Shown one piece after another: positions 1 to 8,900 of a DNA stretch of 64,000 bases. The notes beneath the pieces are model-generated. The model made no database searches. It was not told the origin of the DNA and saw nothing but the letters and a program-made list of their open reading frames with translations. The stretch comes from Aporrectodea caliginosa (Eukaryota > Annelida > Clitellata > Crassiclitellata > Lumbricidae): assembly GCA_020284085.1 (NCBI GenBank), contig JACEVL010000152.1, forward strand, positions 620,001 to 684,000. Reading direction: 5' to 3'. The translations under genes and the position numbers were made by a program. The stretch's first letter is position 1; each line of letters opens with the position of its first letter.

Positions 1-29
1 ATCATCATCATCATCATCATCATCAACAA

Positions 30-95
<66 letters not shown>

Positions 96-146
96 TATCA
101 TAATCAATCATCATCATCATCATCATCATCATCGTCGTCGTCGTCG

Positions 147-214
<68 letters not shown>

Positions 215-220
215 TTACAG
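1..220. repeat. ATC/CAT then ATT trinucleotide arrays
   Basis: A nearly pure ATC trinucleotide array with a short GTC interruption near 133-148 passes into an ATT array at about 181-213. It is the first of a cluster of trinucleotide arrays in the first 2.4 kb. No gene is seen. Confidence 0.95.
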
Positions 221-280
221 ACTGATAAAAAATGGCTATTTCAATATTTTTATAAGCCGTCATTTAGTCTCGGGTTATAC

Positions 281-654
281 CAGTGTTTCTTAACCAGTGC
301 TCGACCGAACCCCTGGGGTTCGGTGAGCCAGTGCCAGGGGTTCGGCATAGGTCCTCTGAAATATACACAATTATACATATTCTGGGTCAGTGAGTGTGAG
401 TGAAAACTCATTTGCTACTTTAAACGGCAACAACAAAGGAAACATTAGGATGCAATTGGTAGTGGTGGTACGGTTAGTTAACTGTTAGTAATTCATGTAT
501 TGAATGTATTAATATTGTATCACATTTTGGTACAATTTTTTATTTTCTTTTGTTCCCGTTAGTTAAAAACTTATTGTTCAAACTTGAGGGGTTCGGTGAG
601 TGGTCATGGATTTCTCTTGGGGTTCGGCTCCCTTGAAAAGGTTAAGAACCACTG
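281..654. mobile_element. hAT-type MITE (family A), 374 bp
   Basis: The ends are inverted repeats, CAGTGTTTCTTAACC on the left and GGTTAAGAACCACTG on the right. They are flanked by a perfect 8-bp direct repeat, GGTTATAC, at 273-280 and 655-662. An 8-bp target duplication and a CAGTG terminus are typical of hAT transposons. The interior repeats the phrase GGGGTTCGG and has no transposase, so the element is non-autonomous. A relative lies at 25745-26128. Confidence 0.88.
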
Positions 655-725
655 GGTTATACTATTGTTGCAATCCGAGGTGGCTAAAACAGAAATAGAG
701 CGTTTCCAAATAGTAGTGCGAACGA

Positions 726-794
726 GAGGCGTTATTATTATTAATATTATTATTATTATTACTATTACTATTACTACTATTATTATTATATTAC

Positions 795-866
<72 letters not shown>
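726..866. repeat. ATT/ACT trinucleotide array
   Basis: Mixed ATT and ACT units become a pure ATT array of roughly 80 bp. The long reading frames on both strands here are only poly-Ile, poly-Leu or poly-Asn from the repeat. Confidence 0.95.
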
Positions 867-962
867 CAACAATATTTATTCTCTCCATCAATCAACATCA
901 ATACTGAAAGCTACAATAGACAAGCATGCAGTAGCAGTCTAAAATGAGCGTCATAAGTGCCG

Positions 963-1413
963 TTAGTGGCACATCTCCCTAAGGTCTGGCTCCGCTAAAG
1001 TGCCGCGGAAAGCCACCGAGTTGAACCGCTGGACAGTTATAGAGAGACGCTGCAGCAAGAAGCAGGTCTCTCTCTTGTCTCCTGTGGACAGCGTCAGACT
1101 ACGACCTAGATCTGATATAAAGTTTTGGCCAGTGGTGTTAATTGGACCTAAGGTCTCGAGAGCTAGAGGCACGAAAAAGTGCGTATTTAAGAGTGCATTG
1201 TACTTGGTCATTTTCCTGTCCGTGGCGATCTCGGCTGCCGCGCCCGCCGTCGCTGCGGTGGCCTGGATGTATGATGGAGCAAGGGTATCTACCACCGTCG
1301 CGTCCCACACCAGATGACGACCCGCGCGCCATGGAATCATTGTCAGGCCGTCTGGTCTTCTGCCGTCCGTGCGTAGTAGACCTGGTGGTTCCTTTATTGA
1401 CGGAATCCCTGCC
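963..1413 (-). mobile_element. Orphan retroelement C-terminal domain fragment
   Basis: Read on the minus strand, about 150 residues are open up to a stop at 963. They contain the phrases TDGRRPDGLTMIPW, LVWDATVVDTLAPS, FFVPLALETLG and LQRLSITVQRFNS. I recall this pattern (DG-RPDG-T-PW, LVWD-T-DT-A, FVP-A-ET-G, QR-S-A-QRGN) from the region after reverse transcriptase in many invertebrate retrotransposon-like predictions. No reverse transcriptase is present and a trinucleotide array interrupts the 5' side, so this is a decayed remnant. The RPD and VWD residues could suggest a nuclease-like fold, but that is a guess. Confidence 0.45.

Positions 1414-1483
<70 letters not shown>
1414..1483. repeat. 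ATT array between retroelement fragment and candidate exon
   Basis: A pure ATT trinucleotide array of about 66 bp. On the minus strand it keeps one frame open, so the flanking coding-like pieces appear fused through a poly-Ile tract. That fusion is not believed to be a real protein. Confidence 0.95.
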
Positions 1484-1484
<1 letters not shown>

Positions 1485-1520
1485 ATTGAACTCGCATATA
1501 CCCGAGGCACGTCTACGTAC

Positions 1521-1756
1521 CACATTTACTAATTCGACGGACTTGTCGCCTTTCTGGACGACGAACTCGTATGGACAGTCGTCCCTCATCTGAGCTTGGC
1601 AGAGGCGTTGAATGTTGGCCGCGTTCTGCTGGTCCAGTATCTGCGTAACAATCGGATCGTCGCATTTGCTACGAATGGCGACACTTATGGAAGCCAAGTT
1701 CTTCCAGACCGGATAAAACACGGCTGCAGGTCGAGTAAACATATACATATTCATGG
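1521..1756 (-). CDS. Candidate exon of an unidentified secreted protein
   Basis: The minus frame encodes a compact, non-repetitive segment with cysteines (phrases FTRPAAVFYPVWKN, IRSKCDDPIVTQ, IQRLCQAQMRDDCPYEF). It ends at 1521 with a good donor, GTG then GTACGT. The 5' edge is unclear: an acceptor after CTGCAG near 1717, or further up toward 1756. It lies downstream, in transcription order, of the Ig exon at 2598-2855. In the sperm protein ZPBP an Ig domain is followed by a cysteine-containing region, which is why I raise that family, but the similarity is only suggestive. Confidence 0.35.
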
Positions 1757-1767
1757 TTAATTGGTTA

Positions 1768-1827
1768 TGTATTATTATTATTTTATATTTTATTATTATT
1801 ATCTTTAGCCTACTATTATTGTTGTTG

Positions 1828-1880
<53 letters not shown>

Positions 1881-1911
1881 TTTTCTATGCCCCGAGGTAT
1901 CCCTCAGGGAC

Positions 1912-1967
<56 letters not shown>

Positions 1968-2082
1968 TTATTATTTTTATCGCCCGAGGTAGAAAGAATC
2001 CCTCAGGCTCTAAGATATTATTATTATTATTACGGGTTTTTTTTTCCATTGTGTTGCATATTATTATTATTATTATTATTAC

Positions 2083-2119
<37 letters not shown>
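1768..2119. repeat. Serial ATT arrays with CCCGAGG...CCTCAGG spacers
   Basis: Three long ATT arrays (about 1826-1880, 1914-1966 and 2059-2119) and a short one near 2014-2032 are separated by spacers. The spacers repeat a small motif, CCCGAGGTA followed by TCCCTCAGG. The same CCCGAGGTA precedes the LINE end at 2390. This looks like one tail unit amplified several times. Confidence 0.8.
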
Positions 2120-2199
2120 GCTTTTAAGGAGTAGGAAATTTGTCTGGAGGGTGAAAAATTGCTCGTCTTCAGGAAATTTGTCTGGAGGGTCAGGCCTCG

Positions 2200-2201
<2 letters not shown>

Positions 2202-2245
<44 letters not shown>

Positions 2246-2271
2246 TCTGCACAGACACACACACACACACA
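2202..2271. repeat. CA dinucleotide repeat
   Basis: A CA array of about 40 bp, then a short non-CA interruption and a second CA run. Just upstream, a 19-bp phrase (GGAAATTTGTCTGGAGGGT) occurs twice, near 2134 and 2171. Confidence 0.95.
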
Positions 2272-2321
2272 CCAGTAATTTAATCAAGTAGCCTTTATCT
2301 GCATAGTTATTATTATCTGCG

Positions 2322-2323
2322 TA

Positions 2324-2377
<54 letters not shown>

Positions 2378-2379
2378 TT
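2322..2379. repeat. ATT array
   Basis: A pure ATT trinucleotide array of about 55 bp directly ahead of a LINE 3' end. Confidence 0.95.
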
Positions 2380-2384
2380 CCCCG

Positions 2385-2576
2385 AGGTAATTGGTCCCTT
2401 TCTTTGGAATGCGCTGTCTCCATCTACTCGCTCTCGAATTCTAGCTAGTAACCTCTCTTCCACCTTTGCTTTTCTCAAAACCTTTTTCTTCTCTTTGGCC
2501 TTGCGCACTGGGAGCGTCTCTGAATGGTTCACCCTATGAGAGGCGCTTTATAAATGTTTGAATACAATACAACAAG
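2385..2576 (+). mobile_element. LINE 3' end fragment (CR1/L2-like)
   Basis: The plus strand encodes the tail of a LINE polymerase protein, with a phrase like LWNALSPSTRSR followed by SSTFAFLKTFFF. It ends in AGAGGCGCTTTATAAATG with an AATACAATACAA tail. The same end is at 5080-5576, so this is a 5'-truncated copy of the same family. Confidence 0.65.
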
Positions 2577-2597
2577 ACGCCAACATGGCCCACGTAC

Positions 2598-2855
2598 TCA
2601 TGACGACGTGTCGGTAGGCTATGATGGATTCATCTGGCATTACGATGTTGCACTTGTAGTAACCGTCAGTGTCAGCATCTGGCTTGCTAATCTTCAGGTC
2701 GCCCGTCTTCGGATTGACGTTGAAGCGGTAGTTGTTCATCACCCCTCTTCCGTCCGTGAATCGCCAGTCGTACATCTGTTTGTTTTTCGGCTCCTTTTCA
2801 CCCGGAGGCACACACGGAATGACCAACTCAGACGGATGACCTTCGAAAACGAACT
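2598..2855 (-). CDS. Immunoglobulin-like domain exon (partial gene)
   Basis: This exon encodes about 85 residues of one Ig fold: an early Cys in LVIPCVPPG, a core Trp in MYDWRFTDG, a DLKISKPDADTDGYYKC stretch carrying the D-x-G-x-Y-x-C signature, and a final strand. The acceptor is TTCTTCCAG at 2857-2856 and the donor is ATGA then GTACGT at 2597. The coding length (2 + 255 + 1 nt) is consistent with one phase. The nearest possible partners are a signal-peptide-like reading frame at 4277-4546 and the candidate exon at 1521-1756. The architecture could fit a secreted ZPBP-like protein, but the gene identity is not established. Confidence 0.55.
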
Positions 2856-3271
2856 CTGGAAGAACAATATATTTTCGTTTATTGAAACAATCCGGTTGAC
2901 AAACCGCAACCGGTTACAGTGTACAGTTATGCAATTGAAACAATTCACAAGAACACAAATGAGAGAAGACATAAATCTTAACTACTAACAGAACAGACAG
3001 CCTGCAATACACAAATCATCGTCCGACCGAATCACTGGCTGTCTGACTTAACGACTGACTCATGGGTGTATTTAGGGAGTGGTTTATCGGGTTCAAACAC
3101 CCCAAAAAAGTTTCCGAATACTTTTTATATGCTTTTACATGCAAAATACAAAAAACCTAAACTTTGCGACGATTTTCAATGGAAACCCCCGAAATCTTAA
3201 AACCCCCTCCGAAATTTTTTCTGGGTACGCCCATGCACCGACTAACTATGAGTCTATGACCGAACGTCAGT

Positions 3272-3304
<33 letters not shown>

Positions 3305-4276
3305 GCCGTTTTATTGAATCAACAACAGCACAATTAATTAACAATCAGTCATTTAAAAAAAATGTTAATCTGCTGATGCCGTCAACAGGACACCCCTAAA
3401 GGATAAAATAATCCGCTATTGCAGGGCTGCCCCTTTTCCATTACATTTACTGATGGCAAGACGATTTTTATGATCATATAGAAAATTCAACTTAAATAAC
3501 AATGTTAGGGCTAAATCATAGCCAAACAACTAAATAACAAAACATTGCAATACTAGATTTAAAACAAATATTAATAATATTCATTTGTTAATTCAAACTG
3601 ACAAGTACGTATGCAGTAAGATTACACGATATGCCGTAGTAGTAACAGATGTTAACAAGTTTAACAGGCGTCGAGTTTAACTGCATGACGGCCTGCAAGG
3701 CGCACATCTGTCCTACTGTTCGTTTTACAGTCGCCCCTAGAGAGTGGAGGGCTGAGTCAGCCTTATGAGCTAGCGGGTATCGAACTCACGTCCTTCTTAC
3801 GTTTAGTATGCAAGATGAAAGAGATGAGTCTAAACTTATAAGACTCATTAATTAAGACATATTAGTTCAGATACACTATATAGTAGTCACTGCTCGTCTT
3901 AGACTATAAGCTTACAATGGCACGGCGGTTCAGGCTAAATAAGTCTTGTAAGATTCATTAGGACACATGTCATTCAGGTCTAAAACTTGTAAGACCTGAT
4001 CGAATGACATGGAAGAATTGACGGAGCGAATTGAATTGAGCGGCGAAGTCAAATGCTGCAGCGACCGAGAAAGCCCGAGAGCTGATCAGCACTGTTAGGG
4101 CAATATCAATACACAGCTGTATTGTAGGCCTATTAGCTACGTGTTTAATACCAGTATATGGCTATACATTATAGTAACCTTGATGTTGCGATAAAATAGG
4201 CATACCGTATCTTATAGCCTAGTTCTTTTAAAATAAGGCCTATAGATGTTACAGGATCCAATAACAGTATCAGAAA
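2856..4276. other. Non-coding, repeat-derived stretch
   Basis: No gene is visible. It holds an element tail beginning near 2870 (also seen near 34965), an AATC tetranucleotide array at 3272-3305, and a repeat at about 3306-3800 whose end (GTCCTACTGTTCGTTTTA...) resembles the sequence at 62560-62660. The rest is unassigned AT-rich DNA. Confidence 0.6.
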
Positions 4277-4546
4277 TTAATTGCCTGCATTTTCATATAG
4301 TCCGCCGTTTTCTTTGTACAAATTGGCCGGGAAGAAGTTCTTCGGATATGATGGAACCTTCTTCTTCTTCTCCGCCGGTTTTTTTAACCGTTTTCCCTTG
4401 TTTGCCCTCGCCAATTTCGTCTTCGTTGAGCAGTCAGTGTAACTCATCTCGTGACAAAATACTGCGAATACGATCACGATCCAAATCAACTCGTGACGAC
4501 CGCTCGTGACGTCACGACGCCTACTAGAACACATTCTACACTCCAA
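4277..4546 (-). CDS. Possible first exon with signal peptide
   Basis: The minus frame starts with ATG at 4546. It has an Arg-rich start, then a hydrophobic core (LIWIVIVFAVFC) suitable for a signal peptide or anchor, then a Lys-rich stretch (KKPAEKKKK) and SYPKNFFPAN. It lies upstream of the Ig exon on the same strand. A usable donor may be TTT then GTACAA near 4319, or a GC donor further on; neither is convincing. A palindromic TGACGTCA site lies at about 4507. It could equally be a chance frame. Confidence 0.3.
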   Translation of the reverse strand: MECRMCSSRRRDVTSGRHELIWIVIVFAVFCHEMSYTDCSTKTKLARANKGKRLKKPAEKKKKVPSYPKNFFPANLYKENGGLYENAGN

Positions 4547-4763
4547 CGCTGAAGAATGCGTTAACGTTTGAACGGACTACTCACTAATAGTGACCTTGAA
4601 CCGCTGGGCCACTGTATAGGCTAAGGCGAGCAGCGACTACAGTGTATCTGGAATTAATGTACGTGAAATTTGTCCGTTAATAATTTTGAAACGTTCACCG
4701 TGCCTGGCGATGACGTAATAATTTTAAATTAACGAGTTTAGTTGAGTCATTTATTCGTATTCG

Positions 4764-5050
4764 GTATGTTCGGTGCCTTGCAGTCGGAGGGTTGCGGGTT
4801 CGAATCCACCTCAAGGGGGTATATTTGTGCCTTGCAGCCGGAGGGTTGCGGGTTCGAATCTACCTCAAGCCGCCGCGTAGGGACCCTGGGCAAGTCCTTC
4901 ACTCGCAATTGCTCATGCGCTTCGGCGTGAAACTCCGATTCAGTGTCCGCGCTGTAGTCGGGAGCGCCTCTGAGTAGAAATCTTGAAGGGGCGCTATATA
5001 AATATCTTAAATGAATGAATGAATGAATGAATGAATGAATGAATGAATGA
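4764..5050 (+). mobile_element. tRNA-derived SINE (family 1) with duplicated head
   Basis: The B-box-like GGGTTCGAATC occurs twice (near 4797 and 4850) because the head segment is tandemly duplicated. The body reads GGGACCCTGGGCAAGTCC, then CTTGAAGGGGCGCTATATAAAT, and ends in a GAAT tetranucleotide tail. Fuller copies are at 30132-30390 and 61121-61348. Confidence 0.75.
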
Positions 5051-5079
5051 ATACGGAACAAGTAAAACAAGAAAAGCAT

Positions 5080-5576
5080 CCTAACGTTCGTCTCTCTCCT
5101 CTTCAGTCGGTGCTCAACACAGCTGCTAGACTGATAGCCCGCCTTCCCCGATAGTCTCGTATCTGGAACTTTATGTTTGATGAACTTCATTGGCTCCCTC
5201 TCGCTGCTCGCATACAATTTAAAATCCTCACTCTGACCTTCAAGGCTCAGAAGGGTCTTGCCCCGAAATATCTGGTTGGCGTAATACTTCGGCCTCATTC
5301 AGCTTCCTCCCACCGTCCACTTCGTTCCTCCAATAGACTTGACTGACCTCTTGGTTCCCCGTACTAGAACTGCTATGGCTCAATCTCGTTGCTTTGCTTC
5401 AATTGGTCCCTCTCTTTGGAACGCGCTTTCTCCTTCTGTTCGCTCTACAATTCTATCTAGCAGTCTCTCTTCTTCCTTCGCTTTTCTCAAAACCTGCTTT
5501 TTGTCACGGGACCTAGCGCTTCTGAACGGTTCACCCTACTAGAGGCGCTTTACAAATGGTTAAATACAATACAATA
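5080..5576 (+). mobile_element. LINE C-terminal fragment (CR1/L2-like)
   Basis: The plus strand encodes the tail of a non-LTR polymerase protein. It has a phrase FDELHWLPLAARIQFKIL, then KGLAPKYLVGV, then PRTRTAMAQSRCFASIG and SLWNALSPSVRS. LHWLP followed by AP-YL and a W-LP block is typical of CR1/L2/Rex-type elements. It carries in-frame stops early on and is 5'-truncated. The end GAGGCGCTTTACAAATGG is followed by an AATACAATAC tail. Confidence 0.75.
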
Positions 5577-5937
5577 CAACAATATGAAGCACATGTGGTG
5601 AAACAAGCAAGAAACAGAGAAAAAGCAAAGCTCATTTAGCACAAAGCGTAGTCAGGTTGTAAGGACATAGGAGACCAAGCCCAACCCTTTGAAAACTAAA
5701 TAAAATATAAAATAAATTAAATGGCCTCAAAATTAAATGGCTGTAGATGAATGAACTACCCAAATGCGCCTAAACTAACACACAAGAGAAATAATGATGC
5801 ATTTGGTTATCACCTTTCTCAAACAAAAGCTAAGTTTAAAATTAATATGCTACGAGCTAATGTTCAGTTCTGTGTTTTAAAGTGTTCTCTCACAGTTCTA
5901 TAGGTCTACAGGTACCATAAAGTAAAAGAATCGTTAG
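5577..5937. other. Unassigned AT-rich spacer
   Basis: No gene, tandem repeat or recognisable element is seen between the LINE tail and the satellite. Confidence 0.5.
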
Positions 5938-8900
5938 AATACCTCGTGTCTTCACTTCACATCCTGACTTTGAAGTTGAAGTTGGCGTTTGAAGTTGAAG
6001 TTGGCGTTTGAAGTTGAAGTTGGCATTGGCGTTTGAAGTTGGCGTTGGCGTTTGAAGTTGAAGTTGGCGTTGGCGTTTGAAGTTGAAGTTGGCGTTTGAA
6101 GTTGGCGTTGGCGTTTGATGTTGAAGTTGACGTTGGCGTTTGAAGTTGGCGTTGGAGTTTGATGTTGAAGTTGGCGTTTGAAGCTGAAGTTGGCGTTTGA
6201 AGTTGAAGTTGGCGTTGGCGCTTGAAGTTGAAGTTGGCGTTTGAAGTTGGCGTTGCTTTGCTTCCATGTTGGCCATACTACGGTTGACTTTCGATCTGGA
6301 CTTTTAATTTAATTTTATTTGCTAAATCCCCCACCCCTCGTCAACATCAAATTACCATAAGTTCAAACCAATTTAAAGTTCAGTTTAAATATGCAAGTAA
6401 ATGTTCAGTACTATCTTTGATAAAGTTCAGTCCTGTCTTTTAAAGTGTTCTCTAATAAAGAATCTGAATTTAAATATGGTACCTCGTATCTTCACTTCAC
6501 ATCTTGGCTTTGAAGTTGAAGTTGGCGTTGGCGTTTGAAGTTGAATTTGGCGTTGGCGTTTGAAGTTGAAGTTGGCGTTTGAAGTTGAATTTGGCGTTGG
6601 CGTTTGAAGTTGAAGTTGGCGTCTGAAGTTGAAGTTGGCGTATGAAGTTGAAGTTGGCGTTTGAAGTTGAAGTTGGCGTTGGCGCCTGAAGTTGAAGTTG
6701 GCGTTTGAAGTTGAAGTTGCTTTGCTTTCATGTTGGCCATACTACGGTTGACTTTCGATCTGGACTTTTCATTTAATTTTATTTGCTAAAACCCCCACCC
6801 CTCGTCAAATTACCATAAGTTCAAACCAATTTAAAGTTCAGTTTAAATATGCAAGTAAATGTTCAGTACTATATTTGATAAAGTTCAATCCTGTCTTTTA
6901 AAGTGTTCTCTAATAAAGAATCTGAATTTAAATATGGTACCTCGTATCTTCACTTCACATCTTGGATTTGAAGTTGAAGTTGGCGTTGGCGTTTGAAGTT
7001 GAAGTTGGCGTTTGAAGTTGAAGTTGGCGTTGGCGTTTGAAGATGAAGTTGGCGTTTGAAGTTGAAGTTGGCGTTTGAAGTTGAAGTTGGCGTTTGAAGT
7101 TGGCGTTGGCGTTTGAAGTTGGCGTTTGAAGTTGACGTTGGCGTTTGAAGTTGGCGTTGGCGTTTGAAGTTGAAGTTGGCGTTTGAAGTTGGCGTTGGCG
7201 TTTGAAGTTGAAGTTGGCGTTGGCGTTTGAAGTTGAATTTGGCGTTGGCGTTTGAAGTTGAAGTTGGCGTTTGAAGTTGGCGTTGGCGTTTGAAGTTGGC
7301 GTTGGCGTTTGAAGTTAAAGTTGGCGTTTGCAGTTAAAGTTGGCGTTTGACGTTGAAGTTGGCGTTGGCGCCTGAAGTTGAAGTTGGCGTTTGAAAGTTG
7401 GCGTTGCTTTCATGTTGGCCATACTACGGTTGACTTTCGATCTGGACTTTTCGTTTAATTTTATTTGCTAAAACCCCCACCCCTCGTCAAATTACCATAA
7501 GTTCAAACCAATTTAAAGTTCAGTTTAAATATGCAAGTAAATGTTCAGTACTATCTTTGATAAAAGTTCAGTCCTGTCTTTTAAAGTGTTCTCTAATAAA
7601 GAATCTGAATTTAAATATGGTACCTCGTATCTTCACTTCACATCTTGGCTTTGAAGTTGAAGTTGGCGTTGGCGTTTGAAGTTGAAGTTGGCTTTGGCGC
7701 TTGAAGTTGAAGCTGGCGTTGACGTTTGAAGATGAAATTGGCGTTTGAATTTCGCGTTGGCGTTTGAAGTTGGCGTATGAAGTTGGCGTTTGAAGTTGGC
7801 GTTGGCGTTTGAAGTTAGCGTTGGCGTTGGCGTTTGAAGTTGAAGTTGGCATTGGCGTTTGAAGTTGAAGTTCGCGTTGGCGTTTGAAGTTGAAGTTGGC
7901 GTTTGAAGTTGGCGTTGACGTTTGAAGTTGGCGTTTGAAGTTGGCGTTGCGTTGCTTCCAGGTTGGCCATACTACGGTTGACTTTCGATCTGGACTTTTC
8001 ATTTAATTTTATTTGCTAAAACCCCCACCCCTTGTCAACTTCAAATTACCATAAGTTCAAACCAATTTAAAGTTCAGTTTAAATAGGCTATGCAAGTACA
8101 TGTTCAGTACTATCTTTGATAAAGTTCAGTCCTGTCTTTTAAAGTGTTCTCTAATAAAGAATCTGAATTTAAATATGGTACCTCGTATCTTCACTTCACA
8201 TCTTGGATTTGAAGTTGAAGTTGGCGTTTGAAGTTGAAGTTGGCGTTGGCGTTTGAAGATGAAGTTGGCGTTTGAAGTTGAAGTTGGCGTTTGAAGTTGA
8301 AGTTGGCGTTTGAAGTTGAAGTTGGCGTTTGAAGTTGAAGTTGGCGTTGGCGTTTGAAGTTGAATTTGGCGTTGGCGTTTGAAGTTGAAGTTGGCGTTTG
8401 AAATTGGCGTTGGCGTTTGAAGTTGGCGTTGGCGTTTGAAGTTGGCGTTGGCGTTTGAAGTTAAAGCTGGCGTTTGCAGTTAAAGTTGGCGTTTGAAGAT
8501 GAAGTTGGCGTTGGCGCTTCAAGTTGAAGTTGGCGTTTGAAGTTGGCGTTGCTTTCATGTTGGCCATACTACGGTTGACTTTCGATCTGGACTTTTCGTT
8601 TAATTTTATTTGCTAAAACCCCCACCCCTCGTCAAATTACCATAAGTTCAAACCAATTTAAAGTTCAGTTTAAATATGCAAGTAAATGTTCAGTACTATC
8701 TTTGATAAAATTCAGTCCTGTCTTTTAAAGTGTTCTCTAATAAAGAATCTGAATTTAAATATGGTACCTCGTATCTTCACTTCACATCTTGGCTTTGAAG
8801 TTGAAGTTGGCGTTGGCGTTTGAAGTTGAAGTTGGCTTTGGCGCTTGAAGTTGAAGCTGGCGTTGACGTTTGAAGATGAAGTTGGCGTTTGAAGTTCGCG

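Noticed and set aside
734..2291. Poly-Ile, poly-Leu and poly-Asn reading frames
   Set aside because: These are ATT or ATC trinucleotide arrays read in different frames.
4797..4860. B-box sequences that might mark tRNA genes (also near 16722, 30205 and 61170)
   Set aside because: No cloverleaf with acceptor-stem pairing was found, and the same sequence recurs with a SINE body and tail.
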